NCBI RefSeq assembly: GCF_002026305.1
Contig: NZ_MVAB01000001.1
Span: forward strand, 1,054,001-1,118,000
Length of the DNA stretch: 64,000 nt
Reading direction: 5' to 3'
Source: Vagococcus martis
GTDB taxonomy: Bacteria > Bacillota > Bacilli > Lactobacillales > Vagococcaceae
The first letter of the stretch is position 1, and every line of letters begins with the position of its first letter. Position numbers and translations under genes: made by a program. The notes under the pieces are model-generated. The model ran no database searches. It was not told where the DNA came from and saw nothing but the letters and a program-made list of their open reading frames with translations. Positions 36,458 through 45,588 of the stretch are shown here, piece after piece.

Positions 36458-37651
36458 ATGGAACATAATACAAATACTACAAAAAAAAATACAATCGGTA
36501 TCGTCTTATCACTAATGATTGGTTATTCTATCCTTTATATGGATAAAAGTATGATTTCAACCGCCATTATCCCGATTTCTTCCGAATTTAACTTAGATGC
36601 TGCTCAGACTGGTCTTATCATGTCTTTTTTCTTTTTAGGTTATTCTCTCATGCAAATTCCTGGTGGCTGGTTAGCTGATAAAATTGGAGCAAAAAAAGTC
36701 TTAATGCTATCCATGATACTCGTTGCTATTTTTTCTGCCGTATTTGGCTTAGTGGGTGTCCTGTCCGCTTTTGTTTTAGTAAGATTTTTTGCTGGTATTG
36801 GACATGCCGGGTACCCATCTAGCGTGACAAAAGCTGTCGCAACAAATTTTGAGCCAGAAAAACGTACCTTAATTCAATCCATCATTTTATCGACATCTGG
36901 GATTGGTGGCATATTAGCCTTTACTTTAGGTGCGAACCTTATCAATATAAACTGGCGATACGCCTATTTCGTCTTAGCTGGACTATTTATGTTATCGCTC
37001 ATCTTAATTTTTTTGTTCATTCCTAACACTGTTCCTATAAAACAAACAAATAAAAAACGCATCCCATTCTCTCATGTATTCTTAAATCGTAACGTTATTT
37101 TTCTTGCAATGGCTATGTTACTACAGAATTTCTTACTATATGGAAATATGTCCTGGTTACCATCTGTTTTAAACCAAAAGTTTGAATTGGATTTAAAAAG
37201 TATCGGATATCTATTAGCTGTGAATGCTCTATTTCAAACTATCGCAACAATGTATTCAGGTGTGTTACTATCCAAACTGTTTTTAGGAAAAGAAAAACTC
37301 TTCATTTTTTTAACAACATCACTCACTGCCGTGTTAGTGATTGCTTTTATCTTTTCCAATAGCTTAGTGTTATCTATGATTTTCTTAGTATTGGTTAGTA
37401 TTTTATCTGTCAGTGCTTTTACAGCTATGTTTACTCTACCACATAAGCTAATTAATCCAGAAATTATCGGGGCATCTATTGGATTTATCAATACAGGTGG
37501 CACACTCGGTGGTTTCCTTGCACCTATGATTTTAGGACAACTCATTAAGGTTGGTGGTGGATCATTTACTCTGTCATTTGTGTTTATGGCAGTCGCTAGC
37601 ATCCTTGCTGGTTTAACTGTCTTATTTGGTATTAGAAAGGAAGAAAAATAA
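36458..37651 (+). CDS. MFS transporter, anion:cation symporter-like
   Basis: 397 aa, 12 predicted helices. The MFS signature GGWLADKIGAKKVL (about 68-81) is present, and helix 1 has YMDKSMISTAI, typical of the ACS (phthalate/hexuronate-type) branch for organic anions. One base separates its stop from the next gene's ATG, so the operon is tightly coupled to an AbgB-like amidohydrolase; it probably imports that enzyme's substrate, perhaps an aromatic or acyl amino-acid conjugate (inference). Confidence 0.82.
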   Translation: MEHNTNTTKKNTIGIVLSLMIGYSILYMDKSMISTAIIPISSEFNLDAAQTGLIMSFFFLGYSLMQIPGGWLADKIGAKKVLMLSMILVAIFSAVFGLVGVLSAFVLVRFFAGIGHAGYPSSVTKAVATNFEPEKRTLIQSIILSTSGIGGILAFTLGANLININWRYAYFVLAGLFMLSLILIFLFIPNTVPIKQTNKKRIPFSHVFLNRNVIFLAMAMLLQNFLLYGNMSWLPSVLNQKFELDLKSIGYLLAVNALFQTIATMYSGVLLSKLFLGKEKLFIFLTTSLTAVLVIAFIFSNSLVLSMIFLVLVSILSVSAFTAMFTLPHKLINPEIIGASIGFINTGGTLGGFLAPMILGQLIKVGGGSFTLSFVFMAVASILAGLTVLFGIRKEEK

Positions 37652-37652
37652 T

Positions 37653-39086
37653 ATGGAAAAAGCAAAACAACGTATCAATGAATTAATCGAGAATAAAAGA
37701 GCAACTTTTATTGAAGCAGCAGATAAAATTTGGGAAACACCTGAGACACGATTTGCTGTAGAAAAATCCGTTCAACCTTTTTATGATATTTTAGAAAAAG
37801 AAGGATTCTCTATTGAAAAAGGGCTGGCAGACATGGACCATAGCTTTGTTGCTACATATGGTTCTGGAAAACCAGTTATTGGTATCTTGGCCGAATATGA
37901 TGCATTGAGCAATTTAAGTCAAGTTGCCGATTTAGGTGAACAAAAAGCCCAAGTCCCAGGTGGCAATGGACATGCGTGCGGTCATAACTTACTGGGAACT
38001 GGCGCATTAGCTGGTGCTGTTGGGATTAAAGACTATATGGAAGAAAACAACCTAAGTGGTACCATCAAACTATTTGGTTGTCCTGCTGAAGAAAGTGGCT
38101 ACGGAAAAGCCTATATGGCAAGAAGTGGGGTATTTGATGATGTAGATACTGCATTGTCATGGCATCCTTGGGACATTAATGGGATTTGGTCAATTAGTAG
38201 CTTAGCAGTGTATCAAATCTACTATCGTTTCAAAGGTATCGCTGCTCATGCCGCTGCTGCCCCTGAGTATGGCCGTAGTGCGTTAGATGCCGCCGAATTG
38301 ATGAATGTCGGCGTACAATTTTTACGTGAGCATATCATTGATGAAGGCCGTGTTCACTATGCCTTTCGAGATGTAGGAGGAGATTCTGCTAATGTCGTTC
38401 AACCATCTGCGGAATTACACTATTTTATTCGTGCACCAAAGATTGAACAGGCCAATGAGATATTCAAACGTGTCACACGAATCGCTGAAGGTGCTGCATG
38501 GATGACTGAGACAGAATTAGAAATCGGGTTTGATTCCGCATGTTATGACTACATTCCTAATCAAGCTATCTCTACCGTCATGCAAAAAAATCTCGAAGAA
38601 TATGGAAATGCGAATCTAACAAAAGAAGACCAAGAATATGCTCAACGTTACTACGATACTTTACCTGATGCAACAAAAGAACACTTGATTAATCGAGCGA
38701 AACAAGTCGATCCAACTTTATCAGACGACGATGCAAAACGATTGGGTAGTTTACCTGTTTCAGAACAAGTTATGCCTTTAATCTTCTCTGACGAAACACA
38801 AGGTTCAACAGACGTTGGAGATGTTAGTTGGATCTGTCCAACAGCACAAGTATTTATTGGGTGCGAACCTCAAGGAACACCAGCACACAGTTGGCAATGG
38901 GCAGCTAATGGAAAATCTAGCGTCGCTCATAAAGGATTAATCGCTGCAGGTAAAGTCATCGCAACAACAGCTTACGACCTATTAACAAACCCTGAATTAA
39001 TCGAAAAAGCTAAAGCAGAACACCGAGACGTTTTAAATGGTAAAACTTATGTGTCTGCGATTCCTGAAGATGTGTTACCAAAATAA
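37653..39086 (+). CDS. M20-family amidohydrolase, AbgB-like
   Basis: 477 aa from the ATG at 37653 (AAGGA upstream); a longer frame starts inside the MFS gene. M20 metal motifs GHACGHNLLG (about 113-122) and PAEESGYGK (about 151-159) are present, and the long C-terminal region and YDALSNLSQVADL pattern place it with p-aminobenzoyl-glutamate hydrolase subunit B (AbgB). AbgB normally pairs with AbgA and AbgT; neither is present here, so the true substrate may be another N-acyl amino acid. Confidence 0.85.
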   Translation: MEKAKQRINELIENKRATFIEAADKIWETPETRFAVEKSVQPFYDILEKEGFSIEKGLADMDHSFVATYGSGKPVIGILAEYDALSNLSQVADLGEQKAQVPGGNGHACGHNLLGTGALAGAVGIKDYMEENNLSGTIKLFGCPAEESGYGKAYMARSGVFDDVDTALSWHPWDINGIWSISSLAVYQIYYRFKGIAAHAAAAPEYGRSALDAAELMNVGVQFLREHIIDEGRVHYAFRDVGGDSANVVQPSAELHYFIRAPKIEQANEIFKRVTRIAEGAAWMTETELEIGFDSACYDYIPNQAISTVMQKNLEEYGNANLTKEDQEYAQRYYDTLPDATKEHLINRAKQVDPTLSDDDAKRLGSLPVSEQVMPLIFSDETQGSTDVGDVSWICPTAQVFIGCEPQGTPAHSWQWAANGKSSVAHKGLIAAGKVIATTAYDLLTNPELIEKAKAEHRDVLNGKTYVSAIPEDVLPK

Positions 39087-39128
39087 AAAAAATCCAGACA
39101 AGTTTTTTACGCTTGTCTGGATTTTTTT
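39085..39128. terminator. Bidirectional terminator between the M20 and SDR genes
   Basis: AAATCCAGACAAG ... CTTGTCTGGATTT stem with A run before and T run after, working for both converging genes. Confidence 0.92.
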
Positions 39129-39990
39129 AACCATTTAATACTGCTCCACCATTAACGTGTAAGCATTGGCCACTGATATAACTACTATCTTGATTAGAAG
39201 CTAAAAAGACAAAACATGGTGCAACTTCATAAGCTTCACCACAACGTTTCATTGGTGTATCTAATCCAAATTTATCATGTGTCATCCCTTTCATAGTCGC
39301 AGGAATCAACGGCGTCCAGATTGGGCCTGGTGCTACACTATTAACACGAATTTTTTTAGCGATAAATTCATCACGAACAGATAAAGAACGAGTATAGCCT
39401 ATCACCGCACTTTTCGTAGTAGAATATGTTAATAAATAAGGATGTCCACGGTAAGCATTTACCGATGCATTGTTGATGATAGAGGCTCCCTCATTAAAAT
39501 GTGGAAATAAGTATTTTGTAAAATACATGAAGCTATAAATATTAGTCGCAAATTCACGTTGAACTTCTTCTTCTGTGATATCGACAATGCTATCACGCTC
39601 GTGTTGTTCTGCCACATTGTTTACTAATATATCAATTGTTTCAAATTGTTCAATAAAAAAGTCAACGGCTTCTTTTACCACATGTTCATACCCAACATCA
39701 CCTTTAAATAAATAAACAGTGGATCCCAGTTCTTCTGCACGTTTTTTTACTTGAAACGCATCTGCATCATTTTCATAATACACAATACCAAGATCTGCCC
39801 CTTCATGAGCATATGCTATCGCAATTGCTGCTCCGATCCCACTATCGCCTCCTGTGATAATGGCACGTTTACCTTTAAGCTTGTTAGCTGATAAATAATT
39901 AGGATCTTCAATTAGTACCTCTGTTGATAGGTAATCACTACCGTCTTGTTGATGATAATCTTCTTTTGGTTTGTTTAATTTATGTTCCAA
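39127..39990 (-). CDS. SDR-family oxidoreductase (YhdF/GSP39-like)
   Basis: 287 aa, TTG start at 39990 with AGGAGA upstream. N-terminal extension of about 40 residues, then the cofactor motif ITGGDSGIGAAIA, NNVAEQ (instead of NNAG) and active-site YSTTK. This extended SDR type is common in Firmicutes as a general-stress glucose-1-dehydrogenase-like protein; substrate unknown. Single gene. Confidence 0.85.
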   Translation of the reverse strand: MEHKLNKPKEDYHQQDGSDYLSTEVLIEDPNYLSANKLKGKRAIITGGDSGIGAAIAIAYAHEGADLGIVYYENDADAFQVKKRAEELGSTVYLFKGDVGYEHVVKEAVDFFIEQFETIDILVNNVAEQHERDSIVDITEEEVQREFATNIYSFMYFTKYLFPHFNEGASIINNASVNAYRGHPYLLTYSTTKSAVIGYTRSLSVRDEFIAKKIRVNSVAPGPIWTPLIPATMKGMTHDKFGLDTPMKRCGEAYEVAPCFVFLASNQDSSYISGQCLHVNGGAVLNG

Positions 39991-40145
39991 TGGTATCTCT
40001 CCTTTTTATAAACTTTCGTTAGTAAAAAATATACTCATCGTATAAATATAACTACAAATAAAACATTATCACAAAAAAAGTTATTTTACTAAAAGATAAA
40101 GACCATAAAATCATATTTTATATAAATACTCTATTTATTTAATAA

Positions 40146-42653
40146 TTAACTCGCAATAATTTCATGTAAGACATATAATTCCCAATCAGAAATACTAATA
40201 CGATAAAAATCCTCAATAGATGACAATAAATCTTTAATATTTGAGTAGAAATAATTATCATTGACCTTTAATAACGACAAATCCGTTGGCACAGGATAAT
40301 CAACTGACCCTAAAATCGTACGTTCAATCATCAATGCTAAATGCATCGTTAGATTAAATTTTACTTTTACATTAAACTTTATGCCAAATCGACGTTCACA
40401 TTTTTCAATAATCATTTCAACTTGTTTGATAATGATTTCCGGATTTAAGAAATTTAATTTTTCAGATAGACCTTCTTTTGAGAAGAAATAAATACATTTA
40501 TTAGTCAAATCAGTCATGTATTTTTCGTGAATGGTATTACGAAACGTATATTTCATCGCTTGATGTTCGGTATCCTCATCTAAAATATCTAATAAATTAA
40601 CAGAAGACACTGCTGTTTTATTGTCTAGATAAGACGTCGTCATAATGAGTTCTGTTGTATCAAGATAGCCCTTATCTGAGTTTTCACGGTCTAAAATATC
40701 GAGCAATTCATTAAAATGCATCACAATGATTTTTATTTCTGGATTAATAAACGGTTCAAATAATTTCTTCAATTTTTTGGCAATATCATAACCCAAAATA
40801 CTTGAAATAATGACATTGCGATCATTTGAAAAGCCTTCAAAATACTGAATATCTGTGATAAATTTTTGTTTAATATTTTTGGTGATGTCATAAAATGTGT
40901 GATGATTCAGTAGTTGCTGGCCAATTTCCAGTGCAAATGAGGTCGTAAGATTATTAACAACCAATAATTCTCCCATAATCTCTGGTTTTAAACTCTTATA
41001 AAAATGAACCAATGATCCCATATCTACCAACATAATGACCCCTTCAGAAGTATCTCGCTCAGAAAGCCACGATTTCACTTCTAATACAATGTCTTTAATA
41101 GAGGCATCAAGTGGCATGTTAATCGCATCAAACACATAATTGCCACATAATTGATTGGACACCGCTTGAATACTACTTGCAGTTGTATCGCCATGAGCAA
41201 CAAGTAAGGCATGATAAGCAATTTCTTCTTTTATAGCTCCTATTAAAAATAGACTCAACAAAAAACGTGCTTCTTCTTTGTATTCAACTGGTAATGTAGA
41301 CGTAATTTTTTTAGCAAAAAGTGCCGTACGTGGATAGTCCATACTAATCATTTGTTTTATTGGTTGATGATCAAACTTGATACAATCTTTTAGTAATAGG
41401 TATGTAGTTAGTTTTTCAAGATAAGGTGTCACACTATCTACTTTACCCATTATTTGTTTAGTATTAGCAAGTATTTTTTCTCTAATTTGTTTTAAAACAT
41501 AGGTTTCTCCACCAAAATCATCTTTGGATAGCGGAAAACCCAGTAGCGTTTCTCGTAACTCCAATACATCACTCGTAGAATGAAGTAGCACATTTAGTTT
41601 TTCTAGCATCTCTTTTGACACATCCACTAGTTGATTAAGTGGTTCATCATAAATCACTTTCACCACATCATCGTGATTATCACCTATATAAAGTACGTCT
41701 TTATCCTCTTGATAATGAAGTGCATCAGCACAATATAACTTGACCTTGTTGGCTAATTGCCCAATATTTCCTGACATTTTTTCATGTAAAAAACGATCAA
41801 AAATCAAACGATCAATCATCATGTCCTTTTTCAACAGTTTCGCTTCTTTTAAAAACAAGACTCTTAAAATCGTCTCTCGCTCTTGTAATGGCCGTAGATG
41901 ATAATCTGCTAACTCCAATACAGCTGAGATACGACGTAAAAAGGTTGGTAACAACACCTCTTTAGGGTCTTCTGTTGTCGCAAAAATCAAGCGAACGTTA
42001 GCTGTTTCTACTTTATCTTCCTCCCCAATTAAGCGAAACTGACCTGAATCCATAAACTGAAATAGTTTTTCTTGATTTTCATATGACAAACGATGGACTT
42101 CATCTAAAAATAAAATACCGTTGTCTGCTTTACTAAGTAACCCTTTTTTATCTTTGTCAGCACCTGTATAAGCCCCTTTTTTATGACCAAATAATGTTGA
42201 AGACAACAATTCAGGATTATTCGCGTAATCCGCACAGTTAAATACCACGATATTATCTGAGCAATTCGCCTGTTGTTGATTAAGGTAATCAAAAATCAAG
42301 TGTGCTAAATAAGTTTTCCCTACCCCACTATTTCCATGAATTAAAACAGGTAGTCCTTTTGGTGGATAGGACATCGCAGCTTTACAGGTTTTTATCATAG
42401 ATTTGGCACTGCCTTTACTACCGATAAACTGTTCAAACACATCTTGTGACGTATGGTACTCGTGACTAGTTAGTCGCCAAACAATGGGATATGTTTCACT
42501 TTTAATAACCTCTTTATCTTTGGCTAACTCATTTAAATATAAACTCGTGACTGAGCGACTTAACCCAATTTTTTTAGCTAATTCAGTTGTCGTAATCCCA
42601 ACTTGTTCTTCCCCTATACCTTGAAGCAAATGTCTTCTAGTCGACTCCTTCAT
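40146..42653 (-). CDS. LevR-type sigma-54 activator of the adjacent mannose-family PTS
   Basis: 835 aa from the ATG at 42653; the longer frame to 42686 would run through a terminator. Domains: N-terminal HTH (about 1-65; ITTTELAKKIGLSRSVTSLYL), AAA+ with Walker A GNSGVGKT and the sigma-54 loop GAYTGA, Walker B ILFLDE, PRD1, an EIIA-like domain (LLVAHGDTTASS, with the histidine), an EIIB-like segment where the usual cysteine is absent (VIISSILGYDIAKK), and PRD2 (LTMHLALMIERTI). It lies just downstream of the PTS genes, separated by a terminator, and is expected to act on the sigma-54 promoter at 45427-45443. Confidence 0.9.
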   Translation of the reverse strand: MKESTRRHLLQGIGEEQVGITTTELAKKIGLSRSVTSLYLNELAKDKEVIKSETYPIVWRLTSHEYHTSQDVFEQFIGSKGSAKSMIKTCKAAMSYPPKGLPVLIHGNSGVGKTYLAHLIFDYLNQQQANCSDNIVVFNCADYANNPELLSSTLFGHKKGAYTGADKDKKGLLSKADNGILFLDEVHRLSYENQEKLFQFMDSGQFRLIGEEDKVETANVRLIFATTEDPKEVLLPTFLRRISAVLELADYHLRPLQERETILRVLFLKEAKLLKKDMMIDRLIFDRFLHEKMSGNIGQLANKVKLYCADALHYQEDKDVLYIGDNHDDVVKVIYDEPLNQLVDVSKEMLEKLNVLLHSTSDVLELRETLLGFPLSKDDFGGETYVLKQIREKILANTKQIMGKVDSVTPYLEKLTTYLLLKDCIKFDHQPIKQMISMDYPRTALFAKKITSTLPVEYKEEARFLLSLFLIGAIKEEIAYHALLVAHGDTTASSIQAVSNQLCGNYVFDAINMPLDASIKDIVLEVKSWLSERDTSEGVIMLVDMGSLVHFYKSLKPEIMGELLVVNNLTTSFALEIGQQLLNHHTFYDITKNIKQKFITDIQYFEGFSNDRNVIISSILGYDIAKKLKKLFEPFINPEIKIIVMHFNELLDILDRENSDKGYLDTTELIMTTSYLDNKTAVSSVNLLDILDEDTEHQAMKYTFRNTIHEKYMTDLTNKCIYFFSKEGLSEKLNFLNPEIIIKQVEMIIEKCERRFGIKFNVKVKFNLTMHLALMIERTILGSVDYPVPTDLSLLKVNDNYFYSNIKDLLSSIEDFYRISISDWELYVLHEIIAS

Positions 42654-42674
42654 TCTACCAATCCCCCTACATAC

Positions 42675-42708
42675 TAAAAAACGCATGGCACGTATTGCCC
42701 ATGCGTTT
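42675..42708 (-). terminator. Terminator of the mannose-family PTS operon
   Basis: AAACGCATGG ... CCCATGCGTTT stem followed by TTTTT on the minus strand. It lies between the EIID gene and the regulator and argues against the longer regulator start. Confidence 0.9.
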
Positions 42709-42831
42709 CACTCTTACATACCAATAATATAACGACACATAGTTACTTTTCTTGTTAAATTTTAGCATAGTTTACCTGATTAATGTGTCATGATTTATTA
42801 CCAAAACCCTATGTATTGTGTAATAAATTGA

Positions 42832-43656
42832 TTAACAAATACCCAGTAAGCCTAAAATAATCCCAAGAATCATGATACCAAACATCACAACATTGATATT
42901 TACTTTTTTACGTAATAACCAGAACGTAATCAATGTCACAGTTAGTGGTACAATCCCTACAAATAATTGATCTAAGTAATCTTGAATTTTAATTGGATCA
43001 GAGCCACTGACTGTTACTTCTAAAATCGTTTTGAATTTTACAGTTGAAGCAGTCATACTTCCCATCATCAGTAATCCAACCATACTAGATGCTTTAGTCA
43101 GTATTTTCATACCGCCACTTTCATATAGTTTTTGAATGAAATTGGCCCCAACAGAATAACCTGTATAAAGAGCATAATAATGAATAATAAAAGCTGGAAT
43201 ATTGTAAAGTGCTAAGAAAACGATGGCTCCCATAACTGATCCGGTACTGGCGATTGAAATACCGATACTAGCTGCAATAACACGTAAAATCCCCCAGAAG
43301 AATGAATCCCCAATACCTGATAAAGGTCCCATCAATGATGCTTTAACTGCGGTGATGGAGCTTGCATCAAAATTCTCATCTTCACTATTTTGTTTTTCCA
43401 TTGAGGTAACAAGCCCCATAATAAAGTTATTAATATGCATAGTAGCATTAAACCACGTTGTATGACGGACAATCGCATCTGCTCGTTCTTCCTCTGTTTT
43501 GTAATAACGATTGATGACTGGAAGTAACGTATAGATAACGCCTAACGCATGGTATTGTGTCGCTCCTGTACGACTGGCATTCATTGTCCATGAACGCCAA
43601 AAGACTGAGCGCATCATTTTTTTATCTTCAACTGACATATCTTGTTTTAGTTTCAT
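42832..43656 (-). CDS. Mannose-family PTS EIID component
   Basis: 274 aa. EIID-Man pattern: SWTMNASRTGATQYHALGVIYTLLPVI near the N-terminus, MGPLSGIGDSFFWG (about 108-121), one or two C-terminal membrane helices. With EIIC it forms the membrane channel. It overlaps EIIC by 4 bp (ATGA). Confidence 0.92.
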   Translation of the reverse strand: MKLKQDMSVEDKKMMRSVFWRSWTMNASRTGATQYHALGVIYTLLPVINRYYKTEEERADAIVRHTTWFNATMHINNFIMGLVTSMEKQNSEDENFDASSITAVKASLMGPLSGIGDSFFWGILRVIAASIGISIASTGSVMGAIVFLALYNIPAFIIHYYALYTGYSVGANFIQKLYESGGMKILTKASSMVGLLMMGSMTASTVKFKTILEVTVSGSDPIKIQDYLDQLFVGIVPLTVTLITFWLLRKKVNINVVMFGIMILGIILGLLGIC

Positions 43657-44462
43657 GCGAAAAAGTCCTCCTCTTCTTCTTCTTTACTCATTTCACCACT
43701 TGCAACTTTCCCTTGTGTAGTTGGTAAATTCATCATTTGAACATCACGTTGAACCATCATCACACAAATCACAATCCCAACAGCCGCCACTGCAACAGCC
43801 GGTAATTTCAAGTAAGCTGTTAAAATAAAGCCTAATAAGTAAAATACCGCTAATTTATTATCCCAAAGTAATTTCATCAACATTGCAAACCCAACAGCTG
43901 GTAATAAGCCACCTGCTGCACTCAATCCATTCATCACATTTTGTGGAATGTTATTTACCATAACGGCAACAGGTTCACTTCCAAGTAACACCCCAACAAA
44001 TGAAATCGCGGCAATAATAAAGTAATAAAAAATCCATGTCCCATAATGTAGTGCCACAATTTTTCGTTGGTTATTTTCACGTGCAACACGATCTAACATG
44101 GGTGCAAAAATATTCATCAAGACATTTTTCAAAAACATCACGACAAACGCTGCTAACATCCCGATTGGAATCGCTAATGTAATCGCCGCTTTTTGCTCAA
44201 CATTTGCAATAATCGCAAATGTTGTCGCAAGAGTTGTTGCTGTAACTGGTTCGGCAGAGATCACGCCACCAATATTCACATTTCCCATAAACACGGCCTC
44301 AAGTGCTGCTCCCATCAAGACACCTGTTTTTAAATCTCCCAGTAATAACCCTGTCACAAGCCCCACAACTAATGGGCGTTCCAACATACTTTGACCTGTT
44401 AAATAGTTACCAGCAAAACAGATAAACACACTAAGTCCTGCCATAAGTGCATGCATTAACAT
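43653..44462 (-). CDS. Mannose-family PTS EIIC component
   Basis: 269 aa, about 7 hydrophobic segments; early VGLVTGLLLGDLKTGVLMGAALE is the typical EIIC-Man/Sor signature. The acidic C-terminus (SKEEEEEDF) overlaps the EIID start. It translocates the sugar; which sugar is not evident. Confidence 0.92.
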   Translation of the reverse strand: MLMHALMAGLSVFICFAGNYLTGQSMLERPLVVGLVTGLLLGDLKTGVLMGAALEAVFMGNVNIGGVISAEPVTATTLATTFAIIANVEQKAAITLAIPIGMLAAFVVMFLKNVLMNIFAPMLDRVARENNQRKIVALHYGTWIFYYFIIAAISFVGVLLGSEPVAVMVNNIPQNVMNGLSAAGGLLPAVGFAMLMKLLWDNKLAVFYLLGFILTAYLKLPAVAVAAVGIVICVMMVQRDVQMMNLPTTQGKVASGEMSKEEEEEDFFA

Positions 44463-44474
44463 TTTTTATCCCCC

Positions 44475-44972
44475 TTAAACATTTTTCAATGCTTTTTTCA
44501 ATTCTAATTTTGGATTAGTTGGTAAAACTTGATTGTAGCTATCCACACGTTCTAACTCTGACAATTCTTTGGCAGCCGTTAATTCATCTGGATTAAGTAA
44601 CACACTTGGGAAAATCGTTGTTTTGTCTTTTGGATCAGACTTGTCAAAACGACCAGCATTGGCTACATTCACTGTTTCAACAGCATCAACGTGTTGTGCG
44701 ATTTTATTCGCGTCAGACACACAATTTACAATGACAAACATGCGTTTATCTTTTCCACGAGGGTCATTAAATAACTCAATCGCATCATCCACTGAACGTA
44801 CTAATAATTTCATGCCATTTGGTACGGCCATTTTTAATGTCATTTGCATCACTTGATTTTTTGCCGCCTCATCATTTGCTACAACTAAAAGTGGGGCATT
44901 TAGTTCTTTTGTCCATACAACAGCCACCTGTCCATGGATTAATCGGTCATCTACTCTAATTTGTGTAATCAT
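44475..44972 (-). CDS. Mannose-family PTS EIIB component
   Basis: 165 aa. Active-site histidine in DDRLIHGQVAVVW (about 8-20), as in EIIB-Man/Lev/Sor. Receives phosphate from EIIA and passes it to sugar. It is a separate gene from EIIA, unlike ManX/MptAB, so the system resembles the Xpo/Lpo/Mpo-type PTSs of enterococci. Confidence 0.93.
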   Translation of the reverse strand: MITQIRVDDRLIHGQVAVVWTKELNAPLLVVANDEAAKNQVMQMTLKMAVPNGMKLLVRSVDDAIELFNDPRGKDKRMFVIVNCVSDANKIAQHVDAVETVNVANAGRFDKSDPKDKTTIFPSVLLNPDELTAAKELSELERVDSYNQVLPTNPKLELKKALKNV

Positions 44973-44983
44973 TTTTTCTCCTC

Positions 44984-45400
44984 CTAAAAAATATCGTCCT
45001 CTTCTTCTATTGTGGTTGAAACCAGTTGAACCTGTGATTCTTGAATCGCTGCTAATATATCTTCTTTTGACAACATGCCAGTATTTTCATGAAACATAAC
45101 GGATAAAATAATAGCTAAATTTGAATTTGATACCAACATGATGTTGTCTTTCCCTGATGTCATAATTTCTGCTGCAATTTTTTGATTCACACTTCCACCA
45201 TATAAATCTGTGAATACAATCCCCTGACTATCTTCACTAACCCCTTGAATAAATTGTTGAACATTTGGTGTGTAATCATCATCCGTAACATAAGCATCTA
45301 TTACTTGGACAGTGTCTCCACTACCTGTTAAGATGTTCAACGAGTTTTGCAAGCCACTAGCAAATTTGCCATGTGTTGCAATTAAATAACTTCTCTCCAT
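44984..45400 (-). CDS. Mannose-family PTS EIIA component
   Basis: 138 aa from the ATG at 45400 (GAGGTG 8 nt upstream). The longer frame to 45535 would include the sigma-54 promoter and is rejected. Phosphorylated histidine in IATHGKFASG (about residue 9). First gene of the EIIA-EIIB-EIIC-EIID operon. Confidence 0.92.
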   Translation of the reverse strand: MERSYLIATHGKFASGLQNSLNILTGSGDTVQVIDAYVTDDDYTPNVQQFIQGVSEDSQGIVFTDLYGGSVNQKIAAEIMTSGKDNIMLVSNSNLAIILSVMFHENTGMLSKEDILAAIQESQVQLVSTTIEEEDDIF

Positions 45401-45426
45401 TCTTTTCACCTCTTCACTTTTATATA

Positions 45427-45443
45427 TGCAAGTATGATGCCAA
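45427..45443 (-). promoter_or_regulatory. Sigma-54 promoter of the mannose-family PTS operon
   Basis: Minus strand TTGGCATCATACTTGCA: GG and GC 12 bp apart; one deviation from TGGCAC-N5-TTGCA. Located 27 bp upstream of the EIIA ATG, with a LevR-type activator encoded after the operon. Confidence 0.87.
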
Positions 45444-45455
45444 CTTTTCCAAAAC

Positions 45456-45475
45456 CACAGAATGCGGTTACAAAA
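45456..45475 (-). promoter_or_regulatory. Candidate activator or CcpA site upstream of the PTS promoter
   Basis: AACCGCATTCTGTGGTT on the minus strand is an inverted repeat (AACC/GGTT), and TGTAACCGCATTCT within this region fits cre with two mismatches. It lies 15-30 bp above the -24 box. Low certainty which, if either, is used. Confidence 0.35.
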
Positions 45476-45534
45476 GGTTTTTAGGTAAATTATACTGTTT
45501 AAACACTTTTCTTTTTTTCTAAACAACTTAAACA

Positions 45535-45578
45535 CTTAAAAAAGACACTGTTTCTTAAAGTTAAGAAACAATGTCTTT
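45535..45578 (-). terminator. Terminator of the Dus gene
   Basis: Stem of about 16 bp with one mismatch (45541-45556 and 45563-45578), then TTTTTT on the minus strand. Confidence 0.88.
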
Positions 45579-45588
45579 TAATGATTAT

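Noticed and set aside
42654-42686. N-terminal extension of the second LevR-type regulator
   Set aside because: It overlaps the PTS operon terminator; the ATG at 42653 has a ribosome site.
45401-45535. N-terminal extension of the PTS EIIA frame
   Set aside because: It contains the sigma-54 promoter; EIIA homology begins at the ATG at 45400 with a ribosome site.
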